Part shown: one piece after another, positions 11,255-12,435 of the stretch
Layout of the letters: the number at the start of each line of letters is the position of its first letter
How positions within the stretch are numbered: the first letter of the stretch is position 1
Assembly: GCA_018668795.1 (NCBI GenBank)
Contig: JABJBD010000013.1
Location: forward strand, 1 to 12,435
DNA: 12,435 nt
From: Candidatus Puniceispirillum sp.
GTDB lineage: Bacteria > Pseudomonadota > Alphaproteobacteria > Puniceispirillales > Puniceispirillaceae
Direction: 5' to 3'
The notes under the pieces: generated by a model
The model's database searches: none
Told to the model about the DNA's origin: nothing
What the model saw: the letters and a program-made list of their open reading frames with translations, nothing else
Translations under genes and position numbers: made by a program

Positions 11255-12435
11255 TGACGCCCGACGCATGCCTTGGAATCACGCAGTCGGCAAGTGACGC
11301 CCGTTGGGAACATATTTCCGCATCATTGAGTGCACATGATACCGACCGATATACGGCTGGTCTGCAAGAGCATTTTGCCGATATGCCCCTGCCAATCGCG
11401 CGTATATTGGCAGCACGCGGTATAAGCGCAAGTGAGGTCGAAACGCTTATTGATCCGCGGTTGCGTGATCTGTTGCCTGATCCGTCACGATTTCAGGATA
11501 TGGATAAGGCAGTTGCACGGATTGCCGATAGTGTTGAAGCAGGTCATGCTATTGGCATCTTTGGCGATTATGACGTTGATGGTGCATCGGCGGCGGCCTT
11601 GTTCGTGAATATCATGCGGGCGATGAATATCGAAACATTTGTGCATATTCCCGATCGTTTCAAAGAAGGATATGGTCCGAATGCCAATGCGTTAATTCGC
11701 TTGCAGGAAAAAGGGGCGTCGTTGCTGATTACCGTGGATTGCGGTATTTCAGCCCATGCCCCGCTGGCCGCTGTTGCCGATAGCGGCATGGATGTGATTG
11801 TGATCGATCATCATATTGCTGGCCCTGAATTGCCACGTGCGCATAGTGTCATCAATCCCAACCGGCTTGATGAAGATGGCACCTATGGTCATTTATGCGC
11901 CGCTGGGGTTTGTTTTGTTGTTCTGGTTGGCGTGCTTCGTGCGTTGCGTCAGCGTGGCTTTTTTGACGATCAATCGGCACCTGATCTGTTGCAACAGCTT
12001 GATCTGGTGGCTTTGGCAACGGTATGTGATGTTGTGCCATTAAAAGGGTTGAATCGCGCGTTTGTTTCACAAGGTCTGAAGGTAATGGCAAAACGCCATA
12101 ATCATGGTCTTGCCCGTCTGGCAGATGTTGCCGGAATGAACAGTGCGCCAAACCCCTATGCCCTAGGGTTTCTTATTGGCCCGCGTATTAATGCGGCTGG
12201 ACGTATTGGTGTTTCCGAACTTGGGGTCAAGCTTTTGTCTTGTCAGCGTGAAGATGAAGCCATTGGACTTGCTGCGCGGTTAGATGAGATGAACAAAGAG
12301 CGACGTAGTATCGAAGAAGATATTCGCGCCCATGCCATGGATCGTGCCAGTGCGCAAATCAATAATCATGTTCTGGTGGTTGGTGATGAGGATTGGCATG
12401 AAGGCGTTATTGGGATTGTTGCGGGGCGCCTGAAA
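11254..12435 (+). CDS. recJ: Single-stranded-DNA-specific exonuclease RecJ (3' end beyond window)
   Basis: A 5'-to-3' single-strand DNA exonuclease of the DHH phosphoesterase superfamily, acting in RecF-pathway recombination, mismatch and base-excision repair. The 394 codons in the window are open to the right edge, against roughly 570-600 expected. The metal-binding motifs are in order: GDYDVDG (104-110), VDCGIS (161-166), DHH (185-187) and DLVALATVCDVVPL (250-263). The linker GPRINAAGRI (309-318) and the start of the DHHA1 domain, WHEGVIGIVAGRLK (381-394), follow. All catalytic residues visible are intact. ATG 11254 overlaps the hom stop (TAATG) and is preceded by AGGAGG. Many alphaproteobacteria carry glpX between hom and recJ; here the two genes abut directly. 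Confidence 0.96.
   Translation, partial: MTPDACLGITQSASDARWEHISASLSAHDTDRYTAGLQEHFADMPLPIARILAARGISASEVETLIDPRLRDLLPDPSRFQDMDKAVARIADSVEAGHAIGIFGDYDVDGASAAALFVNIMRAMNIETFVHIPDRFKEGYGPNANALIRLQEKGASLLITVDCGISAHAPLAAVADSGMDVIVIDHHIAGPELPRAHSVINPNRLDEDGTYGHLCAAGVCFVVLVGVLRALRQRGFFDDQSAPDLLQQLDLVALATVCDVVPLKGLNRAFVSQGLKVMAKRHNHGLARLADVAGMNSAPNPYALGFLIGPRINAAGRIGVSELGVKLLSCQREDEAIGLAARLDEMNKERRSIEEDIRAHAMDRASAQINNHVLVVGDEDWHEGVIGIVAGRLK

Noticed and set aside
11852..12151. Minus-strand and +2 frames within the last 600 bases
   Set aside because: They are shadows of recJ, which is open through the right edge with all DHH motifs in order.

Overview
The window looks like chromosomal DNA of a marine alphaproteobacterium of moderate GC content. 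A SAR116/Puniceispirillum-like lineage is a plausible guess, but it is inferred. The L13 and S9 sequences, the fused 5-oxoprolinase, the hom-recJ pair and a tandem SAM-II/SAM-V riboswitch leader all fit such a host. SAM-V in particular is known from marine alphaproteobacteria. No tRNA, rRNA, CRISPR array, insertion sequence or phage gene was seen.

Left part (1-2560): three 16-bp tandem repeats at the window edge lead into a 475-bp gene-free stretch. It holds a strong promoter, a SAM-II-type aptamer, an intrinsic terminator with a matching antiterminator, a linker, and a second aptamer of SAM-V type whose 3' strand runs into the Shine-Dalgarno site of metY (O-acetylhomoserine sulfhydrylase). 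This is the most remarkable item in the window: one gene with an apparent transcriptional SAM switch followed by an apparent translational one. metY converges on a minus-strand glutamine amidotransferase gene (trpG/pabA), with a terminator between them.

Middle part (2560-6000): a divergent intergenic region with two inverted repeats separates trpG/pabA from the rplM-rpsI operon (ribosomal proteins L13 and S9). That operon has a near-consensus promoter, a leader hairpin that could be an autoregulatory site, and a strong terminator. A compact four-gene cassette follows: GNAT acetyltransferase, PaiB-like FMN-binding protein, second GNAT, and a GFA-family zinc protein. Spacing is 10 nt, 9 nt and a 4-nt overlap. 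A cluster of palindromes lies just before the cassette.

Right part (6000-12435): a single-polypeptide 5-oxoprolinase (HyuA and HyuB halves fused), then homoserine dehydrogenase (hom) overlapping by one base with recJ, which runs off the right edge. Metabolically, hom makes homoserine, the precursor of the O-acetylhomoserine used by MetY to make homocysteine and then methionine and SAM, which the metY leader should sense. 5-Oxoprolinase returns 5-oxoproline, a glutathione breakdown product, to glutamate. Most genes are ordinary housekeeping genes; the interest lies in the regulatory DNA/RNA and in the acetyltransferase-PaiB cassette.
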